64,000 nt of DNA from JAYOEY01 sp038116945 (GCA_038116945.1 JAYOEY010000005.1:124001-188000); one strand, 5' to 3'. Shown: positions 24,736 to 33,631, numbered from the stretch's first letter. Numbers and translations are program-made. Notes: generated from the sequence alone by a model not told the origin.

Positions 24736-26643
24736 TTATTTCTCCCTGACAGCAGTTCTGATCGGCGATGCGCCATCCTGTTTACTGTAAAGCGGCCGTT
24801 CGCCCGCCGCGATGGCTTCGAGCGACGGCGCGTGCTGCCCGAACCGTTCGCGGTAGAGCCACAGATTGGCCATCACCCGTTCGATGAAATCCCGGGTCTC
24901 GCGCGACGGCAGGCTCTCGATTACGAGCAGCGGGTCGTCCGTTTTTTCGGAAATCCGGCGCTGCCATTTCGCCAGGTTTCCCGGCCCGCCATTGTAGGCG
25001 GCTGCCATCAGGAAAAGATTGCCCTGCACCTGTTCGTGGTCCAGCAGGTAACGGATATATTTCTGCCCGAGCGTCAGATTCAGCGTCGGATCGAACAGTT
25101 TCGATCGCAATCGGCCCCGGAACCTCCGGTTCGCCATGTAGCCCGCGGTGCCGGGCATGAGCTGCATCAACCCCCGGGCCCCTGCGTGGCTCTTGGCCCT
25201 CGGGTTGAAGGCCGATTCCTGCCGCATGATGGCGAACACGAGAGCCCGGTCGACAGTGTAGCCCTCCTCTGGTTCCCAGACGGGTACCGGATACAGGCCG
25301 CGCTCGATCGGCGTACTGTTTTCGCGCGACAGCGCCGCTGCGGTTCGGAGAGCGACGGACGGCATGCCGTTCTGTTCGGCGATCGCCAGCAGAGCGATGC
25401 GGGTGGCGGCGTCGCTGGCGGCGGCGAGGTAGCGCAGTTCGCGTTCCGCCCTGTGACGTTCGCCCACCTGCAGGAGGGCCAGCGCGCGGCGCGCATGGGA
25501 GTTCGACAGCACCGACGCCACGTCGCCGTTCGACACCGTCGGCAATTCCCACGTGAACGGAGACTTCATGCCCAGCATTCGACGCGCCAGTATTCCATAG
25601 AACGTTCTCGGAAAACTCGCCGCCAGCCGGAGCCAGCGCGCCATCTCGTCGGGCCTTCCCGCGCGAAGCCCGGCGCGGGCGGCCCAGAAAGCCGCGGCGG
25701 ACCGCGGCCAGCGCTGCTGCCCGCCGATTGCGGCCATTGCCTGGAACTGATCGGCGGCGTCGCCGTATCTCTGCATCCGGAACGCAGCAAGTCCTGCGTA
25801 CCAGTGACCGAAAGGCGCGAGATTGCCGGCCTTTCTGGCGGCGCGGCTGCCCATCTCGTATGCCTTGCTGTCGCGGCCGTAGTAGAACCAGCCTGCTGCG
25901 ATCCGGGCTTCCGCGATTCCCTGATGAACGCGTCCGAGGCGAAGCATGGCTTCGCTTCCGACCAGTTTTTCCGCCCGCGTCAGCCGCTCGTGCCGAACGT
26001 GGTTCCGGACCCGGCCATGCAGCTGTCGGGCGGCCGCCGTGTATCTGACGCCGGCCCATTTGACCCGTTCAATGCCCCCGTCGCCGCTCTCGGAGAAAGC
26101 GGAACGCTGCGGCAGACTAGGCGGTCGCGGCATGCGCGCACGGCGCGGTTTTCTCTTTACCGCAAGCTGGTAAATGCGCCGCGCATCCGGATGGTCGGCA
26201 TATGACTGCATCCAGTCCGCGAGTTCGCTGAAACGGGAGCGGTAGCGGGTCGCGTGCAGGTACCTCTGCGCTTCGACATGCCCGATCAGCAGCCTGTCCT
26301 GGAGATTGCGGATAAGGGTGTCGGCCCGCCGCCAGTCGCCCTTTTCCTGAAGGGCGAATATTTTTCGATACAGATCGACGTCCGCGGCGGACAACGGTGC
26401 GGGAAGTTTATCCTGCATCCCGCGACCCTGGTCCGCCTGGGCGGCCGCATTTCCGGACGCGGCCGCATCGCCTGCGGAACCGAGGACGGAAATAGCCAGC
26501 GCCGCAATGGCGCAGATTCTGATCGCGGCAGACTGAAATACTTGCACGGCGGCCTTTTTCTCTGTTCCCGTCGCGCTGGGCAGCGCCACAAGGCTGCAGA
26601 TGGTTGCCGAGTTGGCCTGCCTGCGCAAGAGGACGGTGATCAC
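24736..26643 (-). CDS. Soluble-type lytic murein transglycosylase
   Basis: This 635-residue periplasmic enzyme cleaves peptidoglycan to 1,6-anhydromuropeptides. The N-terminal part is a long alpha-superhelical domain built of degenerate repeats (about 90-450). The C-terminal SLT domain shows the catalytic glutamate in MRQESAFNP, then GARGLMQLMPGTA and AAAYNGGPGNLAKW. The longest frame starts with GTG at 26643, overlapping the UDG stop as GTGA; an internal GTG at 26547 just before a cleaner signal peptide (FQSAAIRICAIAALAISVLG) is an equally good start. moaB begins at the base after its stop. Confidence 0.92.
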   Translation of the reverse strand: MITVLLRRQANSATICSLVALPSATGTEKKAAVQVFQSAAIRICAIAALAISVLGSAGDAAASGNAAAQADQGRGMQDKLPAPLSAADVDLYRKIFALQEKGDWRRADTLIRNLQDRLLIGHVEAQRYLHATRYRSRFSELADWMQSYADHPDARRIYQLAVKRKPRRARMPRPPSLPQRSAFSESGDGGIERVKWAGVRYTAAARQLHGRVRNHVRHERLTRAEKLVGSEAMLRLGRVHQGIAEARIAAGWFYYGRDSKAYEMGSRAARKAGNLAPFGHWYAGLAAFRMQRYGDAADQFQAMAAIGGQQRWPRSAAAFWAARAGLRAGRPDEMARWLRLAASFPRTFYGILARRMLGMKSPFTWELPTVSNGDVASVLSNSHARRALALLQVGERHRAERELRYLAAASDAATRIALLAIAEQNGMPSVALRTAAALSRENSTPIERGLYPVPVWEPEEGYTVDRALVFAIMRQESAFNPRAKSHAGARGLMQLMPGTAGYMANRRFRGRLRSKLFDPTLNLTLGQKYIRYLLDHEQVQGNLFLMAAAYNGGPGNLAKWQRRISEKTDDPLLVIESLPSRETRDFIERVMANLWLYRERFGQHAPSLEAIAAGERPLYSKQDGASPIRTAVREK

Positions 26644-27449
26644 GATTCGTCGGCCAGCCGCTTCCGGATTTCGAGCAGGTCAATCCAGGTTTCCCGCTTC
26701 TGGGCAGGCTGCCTCAACAGATAGGCCGGATGCAGAAGCGGTCGTGCCGGTAACGGCGAAGAAAGGCCTGGCGACTGGTAGTCGTGCCACCGGCCGCGCA
26801 ACCGCATGATGCCTTGCGTGGTTTTCAGGAGCGTCTTGGCGGACGTACCCCCGACAAGGATCAGGATCTGCGGCTTCACCAGCTCGATATGCCGTTCGAT
26901 GAAGGGCAGGCAGGCGGCGATTTCCGCATCCGTCGGCGACCGGTTCCCGGGAGGACGCCAGGGAAGGATGTTCGTGATGTAGACATCCCGACGCTCCAGC
27001 CCGATGGCGGCGAGCATCCTGTCCAGGAGCTTCCCCGCCGGGCCGACGAAGGGAACGCCGTGGCGGTCTTCTTCAGCGCCAGGCGCTTCGCCGACAAACA
27101 TCAGCCTCGCGCCCGCGGCGCCGTCCGCGAAAACCAGCGATTTCGCTGTTTCCTTCAGCGCGCAGCCATCGAAATCCGCGAGGGCCGCGCGCAACTCGTC
27201 GAGATTTCCGGCCGCTTCGGCGGCAGCCCGCGCCGTCCGCGCGGTCTCGTCACGGGATACGAGGTCGGCCGATGGCCTGTGGGGCGTCGCGGACGGCGCA
27301 GGGGCGGGAGGGGCGGTCGTTCGCGCCGGCGGATCCGGCTGGCGGGGCGCCGCTGCCAGATGGTCAACCGGCGAGTCGGCGAGCGCCTCGTCGACGCCTG
27401 CCTCGACGTACCATTTGAGAAGTTCGACCAGACCGCTATCCTGCATCAT
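26640..27449 (-). CDS. Family 4-like uracil-DNA glycosylase lacking Fe-S cysteines
   Basis: This 269-residue protein is related to the thermostable family 4/5 uracil-DNA glycosylases that start base excision repair of uracil. The motifs LMFVGEAPGAEEDRHG, PFVGPAGKLLDRML and YITNILPWRPPGNR are present and the late HPAYLL motif is conserved. Only two cysteines are seen (GCALKETA and AACLPF), so the four-cysteine [4Fe-4S] set of typical family 4 enzymes is missing. A long Pro/Ala-rich linker occupies residues 30-80. It is translationally overlapped with the lytic transglycosylase. Confidence 0.87.
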   Translation of the reverse strand: MMQDSGLVELLKWYVEAGVDEALADSPVDHLAAAPRQPDPPARTTAPPAPAPSATPHRPSADLVSRDETARTARAAAEAAGNLDELRAALADFDGCALKETAKSLVFADGAAGARLMFVGEAPGAEEDRHGVPFVGPAGKLLDRMLAAIGLERRDVYITNILPWRPPGNRSPTDAEIAACLPFIERHIELVKPQILILVGGTSAKTLLKTTQGIMRLRGRWHDYQSPGLSSPLPARPLLHPAYLLRQPAQKRETWIDLLEIRKRLADES

Positions 27450-27500
27450 CCTTGCATAGTATCACGCAGTCGGTATTCCGGCACGGAGGGAAAGGTAAAC

Positions 27501-29135
27501 ATGGAACGCGAAGCGATGGAGGTGGATGTCGTCATCGTCGGTGCAGGGCCGTCCGGATTGTCTGCGGCAATCCGCCTGCGGCAGCTCGCCGAGGAACGTG
27601 GCCTGGACATCACGGTCTGTCTGCTGGAGAAGGGTTCGGAGGTCGGCGCGCATATCCTGTCGGGCGCGGTCATCGAGACCCGGGCCCTGGACGAGCTGCT
27701 TCCCGACTGGCAGGAACGCGGCGCGCCGCTGAAGACGAAGGCGGTCGACGACCGGTTTGTCCTGCTGACGAAAAACGCCGCCATTCCGCTGCCCACCCCG
27801 CCGCAAATGAACAATCACGACAACTACATCGTGAGCCTCGGCAACGTCTGCCGCTGGCTGAAGGAGCAGGCGGAAGAGGCGGGCGTCGAGATATTCGAAG
27901 GCTTTGCCGCCTCGGAAATCCTGTACAACGAAGACGGTTCGGTGGCCGGAGTCGCCACCGGCGATATGGGCGTCGGTCGCGACGGCGAACAGAAGGACAG
28001 TTTTCAGCCGGGATACGAATTGCGGGCACGCTATACGCTGTTCGCAGAAGGGTGCCGGGGGTCTCTGACCAAGGGCCTGTTCGAAAAATTCGGCCTGAAC
28101 GACGGGTGCGATCCCCAGACTTACGGCATCGGGATCAAGGAGCTGTGGGAGATCGATCCGGCAAAGCACCGGCTCGGCAGCGTGACCCATACGATCGGCT
28201 GGCCGATGGATTCGAAAACATATGGCGGTTCGTTCCTGTATCACATCGAGGACAATCAGGTTGCCGTGGGTTTCGTGATCGGTCTCGATTACGAGAACCC
28301 GCATATGAGCCCGTTCGAGGAATTCCAGCGTTTCAAGAACCATCCTTCGATCCGCCCCACGTTCGAGGGCGGCCGGCGGATTGCCTATGGTGCGCGGGCG
28401 CTCAACGAGGGCGGGTTCCAGTCCATTCCAAAGCTGGTTTTTCCCGGCGGCGCGATCGTCGGCTGCGCGGCCGGCTTCCTGAACGTACCGAAGATCAAGG
28501 GAACCCATAACGCGATGAAGACCGGCATGATTGCAGCCGAAGCGGTCATCGACGCGATTGCCGCCGACGGTTCGGGAACCGAACTCGATGCCTATCCGGA
28601 AGCGCTGAAAAAGAGCTGGGTATGGGACGAACTCTATCGCGTCCGCAACATCCGCCCGGCGTTCCGCTGGGGTTTGTGGGCAGGGCTGGCTTACGCCGGT
28701 ATCGATACCTACCTGCTTCGCGGCCGGGCGCCCTGGACCTTCCACCATCATGCCGATCACGAGGCTCTGAAACCCGCGGCTGAGATGCCGAAAATCGAAT
28801 ATCCCAGGCCTGACGGCGAGGTGTCGTTCGACCGCCTGTCGTCGGTATTCATTTCCAATACCAACCATGAAGAAGACCAGCCGGTTCATCTGACGCTGAA
28901 GGACGAGTCGGTGCCGGTTTCAGTCAATCTCGACCGCTATGATGCGCCCGAGCAGCGCTATTGCCCGGCCGGCGTCTACGAAATCGTCCGTGACAGCGAT
29001 GACGCTCCGCCCAGGCTGCAGATCAACGCGCAGAACTGCGTGCACTGCAAGACGTGCGACATCAAGGATCCGACCCAGAATATCAACTGGGTGGTTCCGG
29101 AGGGTGGCGGTGGACCGAATTATCCCAATATGTGA
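27501..29135 (+). CDS. Electron transfer flavoprotein-ubiquinone oxidoreductase
   Basis: ETF-QO passes electrons from the electron transfer flavoprotein to ubiquinone at the membrane. From the ATG at 27501 (after GGAGGGAAAGG) the protein is 544 residues. It has the FAD motif VDVVIVGAGPSGLSAAIRL, the quinone and FAD-binding blocks AEGCRGSLTKGLFEKFGL and GCAAGFLNVPKIKGTHNAM, and the C-terminal [4Fe-4S] ligands in RYCPAGVYE and QNCVHCKTC. The open frame back to 26784 lies antisense to the UDG gene and is not part of it. No etfAB is in the window. Confidence 0.96.
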   Translation: MEREAMEVDVVIVGAGPSGLSAAIRLRQLAEERGLDITVCLLEKGSEVGAHILSGAVIETRALDELLPDWQERGAPLKTKAVDDRFVLLTKNAAIPLPTPPQMNNHDNYIVSLGNVCRWLKEQAEEAGVEIFEGFAASEILYNEDGSVAGVATGDMGVGRDGEQKDSFQPGYELRARYTLFAEGCRGSLTKGLFEKFGLNDGCDPQTYGIGIKELWEIDPAKHRLGSVTHTIGWPMDSKTYGGSFLYHIEDNQVAVGFVIGLDYENPHMSPFEEFQRFKNHPSIRPTFEGGRRIAYGARALNEGGFQSIPKLVFPGGAIVGCAAGFLNVPKIKGTHNAMKTGMIAAEAVIDAIAADGSGTELDAYPEALKKSWVWDELYRVRNIRPAFRWGLWAGLAYAGIDTYLLRGRAPWTFHHHADHEALKPAAEMPKIEYPRPDGEVSFDRLSSVFISNTNHEEDQPVHLTLKDESVPVSVNLDRYDAPEQRYCPAGVYEIVRDSDDAPPRLQINAQNCVHCKTCDIKDPTQNINWVVPEGGGGPNYPNM

Positions 29136-29280
29136 GGAATTCACTCTTGGACGGTTGAAATTCTCGCCACCGGGAGAAGGGATGCGCTAATATTCGCAGG
29201 TTATCGTCCTTGCGACGGACGCGTTATCGATCGTTGGCAGGCATGCGAAACTGCGGAAATTTCCCGTCAGGCGGCAAATC

Positions 29281-31083
29281 ATGATTTTCACGGCGACAGC
29301 TATAACCAGTTCACGCGCCGGCGCGGCCGCGCTCGGTACTTGCTGCCTGATCCTCACAGGTTGCCTTTCGGATCGCGACGCGGTCACGAGCAACCGTTTC
29401 GATGCGGAAACGCCCGCGGCGACGGCCGGGCCCGTCGAGCCGGCCGTGCCCACGGTCAGGATGGCATCCTCCGTTCAGGTGGCATCTGCGGCCGGAAAGT
29501 ATCTGGCAGGCAGGCATGCCCGGCAGCACCGGGATTTCGGCGCTGCCGCCGAACATTTTTCCGGTGCGCTTCAACTCGAAACCGGCAATGCGAAAATCCG
29601 GCGTGCGGCTTTCCGGTCGCTGATCGCTGGCGGTCGCATGGAGGCCGCGGCGGTTCTCGCGCGGCAGATCGTCAAGGACAATGACGGAGCGGCGATTCCC
29701 AACCTGAGCATCGTTGTCGAGGATGCCGTAACGGGCGCGACCGCCAACGCGGAAGCGAGACTAAAGTCAATTCCGCGCCGGGGCATGAATACCTTTACGG
29801 TCCCCCTCTTGCTGGCCTGGTTCCAGGCCGGTCAGGGGAAATTCGAGGACGCCGCAAAGAGCCTGGCTCCGCTCGAAAAGGTGTCGTCGTTTGCGGTATT
29901 GAGAAATCTGCATCTCGGCCTGATCCAGGATATGGCGGGCAATGTGGCCGCAGCCGGCGAAAATTTCGGAAAAGCGGCGGAGGCGGCGCAATCGCTTCGT
30001 GTCTATCAGGCCTACGGAAACTATCTTGAACGCAATGGCCGGGGCGACGAGGCGAAGGCGTTATACGAGAAGTTCGAGCGCGAAAACCCGGGGACGGATT
30101 CCTTCAAGTCCACCCTGTCTCGCCTGGAGAAGGGGACAAAGCCGGCGCCGTTCATCAGGGGGTATCGCGATGGTCTCGCCGAAGTGTTTTTCAATCTGGC
30201 GGGGACTCTCTCGCAGGGACGGACGTCCGAACTCGCTCTGGTCTACGGACGGCTGGCTCTGCGGCTTCGTCCCGATTTTCCGTTGGCGCAGGTGTTGCTG
30301 GCGGGACTGCTGGAGTCGCTTGACCGCGGTCAGGACGCTGTTGCCCTCTACCGGGCGGTAGGGGAGGATTCCTACCTTTACAGATCGGCGCAGCTTCGGC
30401 TTGCGTCGCTGCTGGACGACCTGAAGCGAACCGGGGAGGCGATCGCGCTGTTGCGGTCGCTGTCCGAAAAGGACAGGCAGTGGTTCGAGCCGCTCGTCCG
30501 TCTTGGCGACCTTCTCAGATCCGAAAAGAAATTCGATGAGGCGGCCGGTGTCTACAGCGATGCCATGGCCCGGGTCGGTGAGCCGGACAAGAGCCACTGG
30601 TCGCTGTTCTACGCTCGAGGCATAACGTACGAGCGCTCGAATCGCTGGCCCCTGGCGGAGAAAGATTTTCTCAAAGCGCTCGAACTCAGCCCCGACCAGC
30701 CGTTCGTACTCAACTATCTCGGCTACAGCTGGGTGGACAAGGGCCTGCATCTCGGCCGGGCGCAGAAGATGATCGAAACCGCGGTCGCCAAGCGGCCCAA
30801 CGACGGTTACATCGTCGATAGCCTGGGGTGGGTGCATTATCGGCTGGGAAACTACCGGGACGCTGTCGAACAGCTTGAGCGCGCGGTCGTGCTGCGGCCC
30901 GAGGATCCCACGATCAACGACCATCTTGGCGATGCGTACTGGCGCGTCGGTCGCTTGCTGGAAGCCCGGTTTCAATGGAAGCGGGCGCTGTCGCTCGATC
31001 CCGAAAAGGATCAGATACCGCTGATTCAGAAGAAGCTGAATCAGGGGCTGGCGGCCGCCCCCGAAAAGGATCGGCGGGGCTGA
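29281..31083 (+). CDS. TPR-repeat lipoprotein
   Basis: This 600-residue protein starts with a lipoprotein signal (GTCCLILTGC, C28) and is then built of tetratricopeptide-type helices, clearest in the C-terminal half, e.g. LEAFVNYLGYSWVDKG-like helices around residues 470-560 and VDSLGWVHYRLGNYRDAVEQ. It is probably an outer-membrane or periplasmic scaffold. Homologues encoding a TPR protein just before ispE are common in alphaproteobacteria. Its end overlaps the only canonical ispE start by about 109 bases. A specific function is not known. Confidence 0.85.
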   Translation: MIFTATAITSSRAGAAALGTCCLILTGCLSDRDAVTSNRFDAETPAATAGPVEPAVPTVRMASSVQVASAAGKYLAGRHARQHRDFGAAAEHFSGALQLETGNAKIRRAAFRSLIAGGRMEAAAVLARQIVKDNDGAAIPNLSIVVEDAVTGATANAEARLKSIPRRGMNTFTVPLLLAWFQAGQGKFEDAAKSLAPLEKVSSFAVLRNLHLGLIQDMAGNVAAAGENFGKAAEAAQSLRVYQAYGNYLERNGRGDEAKALYEKFERENPGTDSFKSTLSRLEKGTKPAPFIRGYRDGLAEVFFNLAGTLSQGRTSELALVYGRLALRLRPDFPLAQVLLAGLLESLDRGQDAVALYRAVGEDSYLYRSAQLRLASLLDDLKRTGEAIALLRSLSEKDRQWFEPLVRLGDLLRSEKKFDEAAGVYSDAMARVGEPDKSHWSLFYARGITYERSNRWPLAEKDFLKALELSPDQPFVLNYLGYSWVDKGLHLGRAQKMIETAVAKRPNDGYIVDSLGWVHYRLGNYRDAVEQLERAVVLRPEDPTINDHLGDAYWRVGRLLEARFQWKRALSLDPEKDQIPLIQKKLNQGLAAAPEKDRRG

Positions 31084-31997
31084 CGCCTCCAGGCCGCTGT
31101 CAGGAGGATATCGTTATCCCGGCGTTCAGCGTTTTTGCTCCGGCGAAAATAAATCTTTTCCTTCATGTCACTGGCCGCCGGCATGACGGCTACCACCTGC
31201 TCGACAGCCTTGCAGCGTTTGCGGAGGTCGGCGACAGGATCGACGTAGACCCGGCAGAGGCGCTTACGTTGACCGTCGAAGGGCCGTTCGCGGATTCTCT
31301 CGGCGCGCCGGAAGACAATCTGGTCATGCGCGCAGCGCTTGCGCTTGCAGGCCATTGCGGGATCGAACGCCCCGGCGCGGCGATCAGGCTGGAGAAAAAT
31401 CTTCCCGTGGCGAGCGGCATCGGCGGCGGATCGGCCGATGCTGCGGCTGCTCTGAAAGCGCTTCGCGATCTCTGGGTGCCCGAAACGGATGACGACGAAC
31501 TGGCCCGCATCGGTCTTTCGCTGGGGGCCGACATTCCTGTCTGTCTGTTCTCGCGGACCGCCCGTTTCAGCGGTGTCGGCGAAACCGTACAGTCCGGGAA
31601 AACGCTGCCGTCCGCGGGCGTTCTGCTGGCCAATCCCGGCGTCGCGCTGTCCACGGCGGCGGTCTTCGGCCGCCGCTCCGGCGAATTTTCCGATGAGGCC
31701 GATGATTGCGGTCCCTGGGCCGATGCCGCCGCCATGGCGGCAGGGCTGATGCGAAGCCGCAACGATCTTACCGACGCGGCAACCGAACTGGCGCCCGAAA
31801 TAGGAGAAACGCTGGAAGCGGTTTCCGATCAGCCCGGCTGTCTGCTGGCGCGGCTTTCCGGCAGCGGAGCGACCTGCTTCGGCCTGTTTCCCGACGACGA
31901 GACAGCGCGCGCCGCAGAGCAGTCGATCGCTGCGCTTTATCCTTCCTGGTGGGTATGTGCGACGCGGTTCAGGGAAGAAGGGGACGATACGGCGTGA
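30975..31997 (+). CDS. ispE: 4-diphosphocytidyl-2-C-methyl-D-erythritol kinase
   Basis: IspE phosphorylates CDP-methylerythritol in the MEP pathway. The GHMP kinase motifs are all present: FAPAKINLFLHVTGRRHDGYH, the ATP loop LPVASGIGGGSADAAAAL and the late LSGSGATCFG. The only canonical start in frame is the ATG at 30975, deep inside the TPR gene, and would add about 47 unrelated residues. The family N-terminus begins close to FSVFAPAKINL (31125), where a good ribosome site (AGGAGG, 31102-31107) precedes only ATC, GTT or CTG codons. The true start is thus uncertain and may be a non-standard codon between 31080 and 31118. Confidence 0.93.
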   Translation: MEAGAVARSRKGSDTADSEEAESGAGGRPRKGSAGLTPPGRCQEDIVIPAFSVFAPAKINLFLHVTGRRHDGYHLLDSLAAFAEVGDRIDVDPAEALTLTVEGPFADSLGAPEDNLVMRAALALAGHCGIERPGAAIRLEKNLPVASGIGGGSADAAAALKALRDLWVPETDDDELARIGLSLGADIPVCLFSRTARFSGVGETVQSGKTLPSAGVLLANPGVALSTAAVFGRRSGEFSDEADDCGPWADAAAMAAGLMRSRNDLTDAATELAPEIGETLEAVSDQPGCLLARLSGSGATCFGLFPDDETARAAEQSIAALYPSWWVCATRFREEGDDTA

Positions 31998-32018
31998 TCG
32001 GATCGCGCCGGTGAACGA

Positions 32019-33080
32019 TCAGCGTTTTCCGGTATCCATCGCTGCGACGACCTGCCTGAGATCCGCGTGAAGGGCGGCGCTCGGTTTCCCGTCGACCGGC
32101 AGTCCGGCGAAGCGTTGATACATCTTGATCGCTTCAATCGTCTTTTCGCCCAGCTCGCCGTTCGGCTCTCCCGGCGCCAGTTCGAGGCGCGCCAGAAGAC
32201 GCTGAATGTCGGCGATTTCCGTAGTTGACATGGATCCGCTGCCGGCCGCGGGAGAGATCGAGGCAATATTCGATACGGCGGACTGTTTCCCGCTCGCGAA
32301 TTCGGTCGAGACCTTGGCGCTGCCCGCGGCGAGGGCCCGGCTGAAAAACACCGCGGCTTTTTGATGGTTTTTCGGGACGCCGAGGCCTTTCTCGTAAATG
32401 GTCCCGAGATTGTAGAGCGCATCGGGGTCTTCGCGCTGAGCGGCCATGGAGAACCAGCGCGCCGCCTCCACGGGGTTCGGCTCGACGCCGTTCCCGTTCA
32501 GATGGATGGTTCCGAGTTGCTTCTGCGCTTCGATATCGCCGTTTTCGGCAGCTTTTTGCAGTTTTGCAAGCCGATCCGAACCGGCCGGCTGAGTTGCGCC
32601 GGATTTCGACGTCGCCGATGCGACGGCCGGGACGGTGGGTGACCCTCTCGGTGCCGTGGTTCCCGCACTGTCCGGGTTGCCGATGCCCGGTCCGAATTGC
32701 GTATATGCCCAGCCTCCGCCGATGCCGACGACGATCAGGATCGCTGCGGCAACGGCGTATCGCGCATATCCGTTTGGCGTATCCTCCTGGAGGCGCGGTT
32801 GCCCGGCGGCTTCTTTCCGTTCGTCGTCTGCCGTCGCTTCACGCGACTTCATTTCGATGGCCGCCTCGAAATCCTCGATCGTGGCGGAGTGCATCGTTCC
32901 GCGGGCTGGCGGTTGCGCAACAGCGGGCTGGGCTTCGTTTGCCGGGGCGCCTGTCCGGGACAGGATTGCGCGATCGATCCATTCGCCAACGGCGAGACCT
33001 TCCCGCGAAGCTGCATCTTGCGCGATCCGCCGCGCATCGTCGTCAACGCCTTTGACGCTCCACGGTTCGGAACGGGTCAT
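32019..33080 (-). CDS. PodJ-like protein with Sel1 repeats and peptidoglycan-binding domain
   Basis: This 353-residue bitopic protein looks like a small PodJ-type localization factor. In order it has an N-terminal helical motif (VDDDARRIAQDAASREGL, AVGEWIDRAI), a linker, one transmembrane helix (YAVAAAILIVVGIGGGWAY, about residue 105-125), two to three Sel1-like repeats (GDIEAQKQLGTIHLNGNGV; EDPDALYNLGTIYEKGLGV) and a C-terminal PG_binding_1 domain (IQRLLARLELAPGEPNGELG). The architecture suggests a polar scaffold spanning the membrane. It follows a short gene with the same N-terminal motif, downstream of a CtrA box and a GANTC site. Confidence 0.78.
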   Translation of the reverse strand: MTRSEPWSVKGVDDDARRIAQDAASREGLAVGEWIDRAILSRTGAPANEAQPAVAQPPARGTMHSATIEDFEAAIEMKSREATADDERKEAAGQPRLQEDTPNGYARYAVAAAILIVVGIGGGWAYTQFGPGIGNPDSAGTTAPRGSPTVPAVASATSKSGATQPAGSDRLAKLQKAAENGDIEAQKQLGTIHLNGNGVEPNPVEAARWFSMAAQREDPDALYNLGTIYEKGLGVPKNHQKAAVFFSRALAAGSAKVSTEFASGKQSAVSNIASISPAAGSGSMSTTEIADIQRLLARLELAPGEPNGELGEKTIEAIKMYQRFAGLPVDGKPSAALHADLRQVVAAMDTGKR

Positions 33081-33141
33081 GTATTCATCTTCCTTGCCCG
33101 GTTGTCGAGTTCGGGCTGCGCAAATTGCGGCGTTGTCGAGG

Positions 33142-33408
33142 TCAGGCGGCGGCAACGCCCTTTGCCGCGCCTGCATGTCTCAACATAGCGCGTTCAATGG
33201 AGGAAAGGCGAACGCCAACGCCGTTTGAACCGGAAACGATCCGAACAGGTTTGCCGGCGACTGCGATTTCCTCCGCGTTGACGTCGCGTATCAGGCTTGC
33301 AAGCCAGGTTCCCAGCGGCAAACCTGCGCCCTCAGCAGCCTGTTCAGCCGCTGTGCGCGCTTCCGGCGAGACATTAAGCAGGTCCCATGCCCCTGCAGGT
33401 TGCGACAT
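33142..33408 (-). CDS. Short protein sharing the PodJ-like N-terminal motif
   Basis: This 88-residue protein (ATG at 33408) has no domain I can name. Its N-terminal half aligns without gaps to that of the next gene: W...V..AR..A..AA...GL..G.W...I, here WDLLNVSPEARTAAEQAAEG and AGLPLGTWLASLI. It lacks the membrane helix, Sel1 repeats and peptidoglycan-binding domain. It may be a soluble partner or a partial duplicate. It is first behind the CtrA box at 33458-33472 and 61 bases upstream of the PodJ-like gene. Confidence 0.65.
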   Translation of the reverse strand: MSQPAGAWDLLNVSPEARTAAEQAAEGAGLPLGTWLASLIRDVNAEEIAVAGKPVRIVSGSNGVGVRLSSIERAMLRHAGAAKGVAAA

Positions 33409-33457
33409 CGTCCTCTCCCCCGATTGGAGTGCAGCCACCAGCATTGCTAACAATTGG

Positions 33458-33478
33458 TTAACATAAGCTTAACGAATC
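33458..33478 (-). promoter_or_regulatory. CtrA box with adjacent GANTC site
   Basis: A perfect TTAA-N7-TTAA lies at 33458-33472, reading TTAAGCTTATGTTAACC on the minus strand, which matches the extended CtrA consensus, and GAATC (a CcrM site) is at 33474-33478. The pair is 50-70 bases upstream of the 88-residue gene and the PodJ-like gene, a position where CtrA would overlap the core promoter. Confidence 0.72.
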
Positions 33479-33488
33479 AGGGGAGAAA

Positions 33489-33518
33489 TTGGAAACGGTT
33501 TGGCGATGCTCCTATTGT
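33489..33518 (+). promoter_or_regulatory. Candidate promoter of tRNA-Gln
   Basis: TTGGAA (33489-33494), an 18-base spacer and TATTGT (33513-33518) give a start about 30 bases before the tRNA. It is a consensus match only. Confidence 0.45.
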
Positions 33519-33556
33519 GGACGGCGTCGTTCCTCCTTATTTTGCCGCGACCCGAT

Positions 33557-33630
33557 GGGGCGTAGCCAAGCGGTAAGGCAACGGGTTTTGATCCCGTGAT
33601 CCCTGGTTCGAATCCAGGCGCCCCAGCCAG
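33557..33630 (+). tRNA. tRNA-Gln(TTG)
   Basis: The 74-base sequence folds as a standard cloverleaf: acceptor arm TGGGGCG with CGCCCCA, D-loop GCCAAGCGGTAAGGC, anticodon stem ACGGG with CCCGT enclosing TTTTGAT (anticodon TTG, reading CAA), T-arm CCTGG-TTCGAAT-CCAGG, discriminator G and an encoded CCA. Its 3' end is repeated imperfectly at 35050-35070. Confidence 0.97.
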
Positions 33631-33631
33631 C
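33611..33631 (+). repeat. tRNA-Gln 3' end, left copy of imperfect direct repeat
   Basis: These 21 bases, from the T-loop through the encoded CCA and one further base, match 35050-35070 at 19 positions. They would be the left attachment-like end of the segment that carries the FkbM gene. Confidence 0.6.

Noticed and set aside
26784..27500. Long extension of the ETF-QO frame on the plus strand
   Set aside because: It is antisense to the UDG gene, is Arg/Gly-rich and lacks domain features. A clear ribosome site precedes the ATG at 27501.
27462..28889. Large minus-strand frame opposite ETF-QO (475 codons)
   Set aside because: High-GC antisense shadow with no recognisable motif; the sense gene is complete.
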